Source: Ruminococcus sp.
Lineage (GTDB): Bacteria > Bacillota_A > Clostridia > Oscillospirales > Ruminococcaceae
Direction of reading: 5' to 3'
Assembly (NCBI RefSeq): GCF_016283395.1
Contig: NZ_JAEEMU010000058.1
Location: forward strand, 1 to 33,644
Length of the DNA: 33,644 nucleotides
Shown: positions 32,140 to 33,644 of the stretch, piece by piece
Layout: every line of letters starts with the position of its first letter
Numbering within the stretch: the first letter of the stretch is position 1
Notes under the pieces: generated by a model
What the model saw: only the letters and a program-made list of their open reading frames with translations
The model's database searches: none
Told to the model about the DNA's origin: nothing
Program-made: the position numbers and the translations under genes

Positions 32140-32510
32140 AATGATGTAAAAAGATGGAGCCGCTTTTGCGGCTCCATTATCATCAAAAAAGCTTTTGCGG
32201 CAACGACCTGTTCAGTGTTTGACTTTCCAGCAGCTTTACGGATAAATACGCTTGTTCTTGGAAGAACATTATGTATCACAGCCCTGTCGCCGCCGGTTAT
32301 ATCAGCCATAACATAATCGCCTACGGCAGGAAAATCAGATACCGTTCTTGTATCGTACCTGAATTTGCCTGATACCTGTGCCTGCATCATTCCGCCTTTA
32401 TGTATGACATGGTAAAGATCTTTTTCCTGCAAAACTACACGGCACACTGTAAGATCAGGATAATCTGCACTGTATGCCTCATATACAGGCGGTAAGTTCT
32501 CTAATTTCAT
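32136..32510 (-). pseudogene. rsgA: rsgA remnant: N-terminal OB-fold part of ribosome small-subunit GTPase A, GTPase domain missing
   Basis: The frame encodes 124 residues. The first about 105 match the N-terminus of Firmicutes RsgA/YjeQ, the GTPase that assists late 30S maturation: FPAVGDYVMADITGG, AVIHNVLPRTSVFIRKAAG and SNTEQVVAA. At that point RsgA normally continues with NVDTIFICMSL and the GTPase domain. Here it breaks into KAFLMIMEPQKRLHLF and a stop that overlaps the stop of the CotH gene. No G1-G5 motifs occur anywhere nearby. A ribosome site (GGAGAG) precedes ATG 32510, so it may still be transcribed. A complete rsgA copy would be expected elsewhere in the genome. The truncation point is near 32196. 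Confidence 0.8.
32148..32177 (-). terminator. Terminator inside the 3' end of the rsgA remnant
   Basis: ATGGAGCCGC (32154-32163) and GCGGCTCCAT (32168-32177) are exact complements around a 4-base loop. On the minus strand CTTTTT follows (32148-32153). Plus-strand T-run is lacking, so it mainly serves the minus-strand unit. Confidence 0.85.
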
Positions 32511-32527
32511 TTGTCTCTCCTATCTGT

Positions 32528-33145
32528 TCAGTGCTCACTTTTTGGAAGTTTGAAAAGCATTATTCCCTTTATCAACAGCAGCAGGAACGCTACTGTTGCC
32601 GCATAGGGTATTCTTGCTATGGTCAGAAACAAAACTGCGATAATGCTGAGTACAAGCGACGCGCCTGTAACTGCGCTTCTGCCCTTTTCTATGTTCCTGT
32701 AATTCATAAACATCTTCACTGCACCGATAATGATGAGTGCGGCAAAAAGTCCCCAGCAGATACAGCTTATCCCGAACGAAATATGCGTGTAATCAAACAG
32801 TGCAACCGCCGAGACTGTTTCTCCTGTCTTTTCAGGAAAAAGCGGCAGAAGAATAAGCATTATGCTCATTATATCTAATATGCCTATCAGTAGGTCTATC
32901 ATTTTCCCGATATTTGAGCGGTTCTCGTCTTTTGCCGCAGTAATGAGTTCCTCTGATGACAGAAGCTCATCTATTGTCACGGAAAAGAACTTTGATATTT
33001 CTTTCAGCGAATCGATATTCGGATAGCCCTTTCCCGATTCCCATTTTGAGATAGCTGTACGGGATACATATAGTTCCTTTGCAAGCTCCTCCTGTGTGAG
33101 TCCTTTTGCTTTTCTTAGTTCCTGCAATTTATCATGAAATTCCAT
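32528..33145 (-). CDS. XRE-family transcriptional regulator with C-terminal membrane domain
   Basis: This 205-residue protein starts at ATG 33145, with GGAG 8 bp upstream; the ATG at 33151 is too close to that site. Residues 3-57 form a Cro/C1-type helix-turn-helix: LQELRKAKGLTQEELAKELY, SRTAISKWESGKGYPNIDSL, FFSVTIDELLS. After a short linker four membrane segments follow (IDLLIGILDIMSIMLILLPLF, FGISCICWGLFAALIIIGAV, GASLVLSIIAVLFLTI, AATVAFLLLLIKGIMLF). Such membrane-anchored XRE proteins are frequent in Firmicutes and are thought to regulate nearby transport or stress genes. It lies 17 bp after the PAP2 gene and 17 bp before the rsgA remnant, likely one transcript. Confidence 0.9.
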   Translation of the reverse strand: MEFHDKLQELRKAKGLTQEELAKELYVSRTAISKWESGKGYPNIDSLKEISKFFSVTIDELLSSEELITAAKDENRSNIGKMIDLLIGILDIMSIMLILLPLFPEKTGETVSAVALFDYTHISFGISCICWGLFAALIIIGAVKMFMNYRNIEKGRSAVTGASLVLSIIAVLFLTIARIPYAATVAFLLLLIKGIMLFKLPKSEH

Positions 33146-33162
33146 TTTCATTTCTCCGTTAG

Positions 33163-33644
33163 TTATTTTTTGTCAGTGAGCTGAACTGTGCCCTGATAAA
33201 TGAGGTAAAGTCCCGAGCTCAGCAGTACAGAGCCTGCTATATCTGTCAGCCAGTGTACTCCCGCAACGGTGCGTCCCACCACCATAAACGCCGTGAATAA
33301 GACTGTAAACGCATAAAGCCCGTACCTGACTTTAGTATTTCGCACTCTTAGCTGCAACTGAAAATCCAGCGTCGGCATTACGCTCATAACAAGAAGCGTT
33401 GTTGAAGATGGATAAGAAGCCTCCATACGTCCTTCTATAAGTATCGGTCGGTAGTTTATAGGTATCATCTCAAATATGAGATAACCAAATATCACAAGGA
33501 TATAGTAAATACCAAGCAGAATAATATCATTATCCACTTTGAGAAGGCTTCTCCGCTTTATGAGCTGAACCAGACCTACAACTCCGAATATCATACAGAT
33601 AAAGATCGGCACAAGTCCAAGCCAGTCGGTTACAGTATACACCC
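33163..33644 (-). CDS. PAP2-family membrane phosphatase, 5' end outside window
   Basis: The frame runs off the right edge; 160 residues are visible. Several membrane segments (LGLVPIFICMIFGVVGLV, ILLGIYYILVIFGYLIF, YGLYAFTVLFTAFMVV, DIAGSVLLSSGLYLIY) and PAP2 motifs occur: INYRPIL (motif 1), EASYPSSTTLLVM (motif 2) and GRTVAGVHWLTDIAGS (motif 3, with the nucleophilic His and Asp). Motif 2 has Thr where the canonical PSGH has the acid/base His, a variation that may reduce or alter activity. Family members dephosphorylate undecaprenyl pyrophosphate or lipid phosphates at the outer membrane face. It is probably the first visible gene of the unit with the XRE regulator. Confidence 0.85.
   Translation of the reverse strand, partial: VYTVTDWLGLVPIFICMIFGVVGLVQLIKRRSLLKVDNDIILLGIYYILVIFGYLIFEMIPINYRPILIEGRMEASYPSSTTLLVMSVMPTLDFQLQLRVRNTKVRYGLYAFTVLFTAFMVVGRTVAGVHWLTDIAGSVLLSSGLYLIYQGTVQLTDKK

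Noticed and set aside
1..33644. tRNA or rRNA genes, phage genes and insertion-sequence transposases
   Set aside because: No clover-leaf, rRNA segment, integrase or transposase motif was recognised on either strand by reading.

Overview
The window looks like chromosomal DNA of a fibre-degrading Ruminococcus or close relative (Oscillospiraceae, Firmicutes). Evidence for this is two secreted proteins with dockerin modules (a pectate lyase and a Cthe_2159-type pectin-binding beta-helix protein), a secreted CotH-like protein of the sort seen in cellulosome producers, an alpha/beta small acid-soluble spore protein, strong AGGAGG ribosome sites with some GTG/TTG starts, and a moderate GC content. 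The assignment is an inference from gene content; no marker gene was compared.

Layout. 1-2275: the end of tuf, then a two-gene ABC exporter (ATPase and permease overlapping by 8 bp), each block closed by a terminator. 2373-5002: a dockerin pectate lyase with its own promoter. 5003-5368: a hairpin-packed intergenic region. 5369-9522: minus strand, asnB, then cca-pflA coupled by an ATGA overlap, separated by palindromic repeats. 9790-13347: the large dockerin/beta-helix protein with promoter and terminator. 13464-22085: a long minus-strand run. Reading leftwards it is a small membrane protein, a D-2-hydroxyacid dehydrogenase, proB, proA, an 844-residue bitopic coiled-coil protein, and a PASTA-domain kinase homologue whose catalytic residues are all replaced. 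22157-25998: a plus-strand operon with an OmpR/PhoB response regulator, a PhoR-like histidine kinase and a rhodanese-TtcA-like fusion. Its 5' leader carries six palindromes. 26149-28635: a bidirectional terminator and a polytopic membrane protein. 28774-32139: a spore-protein gene, a mini-ORF and the CotH protein. 32136-33644: minus strand, an rsgA remnant, a membrane-anchored XRE regulator and a PAP2 phosphatase cut by the window end.

How the genes fit together. The pectate lyase and the Cthe_2159-type protein would cut and hold pectin, and both can dock onto a cohesin scaffold not present here. proB and proA supply the first two steps of proline synthesis. asnB, cca and pflA are housekeeping. 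The pseudokinase and the coiled-coil protein share a topology (large cytosolic N-terminus, one membrane span, extracellular C-terminus) and are adjacent on the same strand, so they may work as a signalling or envelope pair.

The most unusual content is non-coding. One repeat family has a constant TGTAGGG head and CCG tail, with arm sequences that differ between copies yet still pair; copies occur at 5033-5087, 7257-7394 and 22199-22461. There are also heptamer tandem repeats next to such palindromes, and long perfect inverted repeats at 5182-5212 and 15755-15956. The CotH block is bounded by two convergent genes that both appear to have lost their natural 3' ends.
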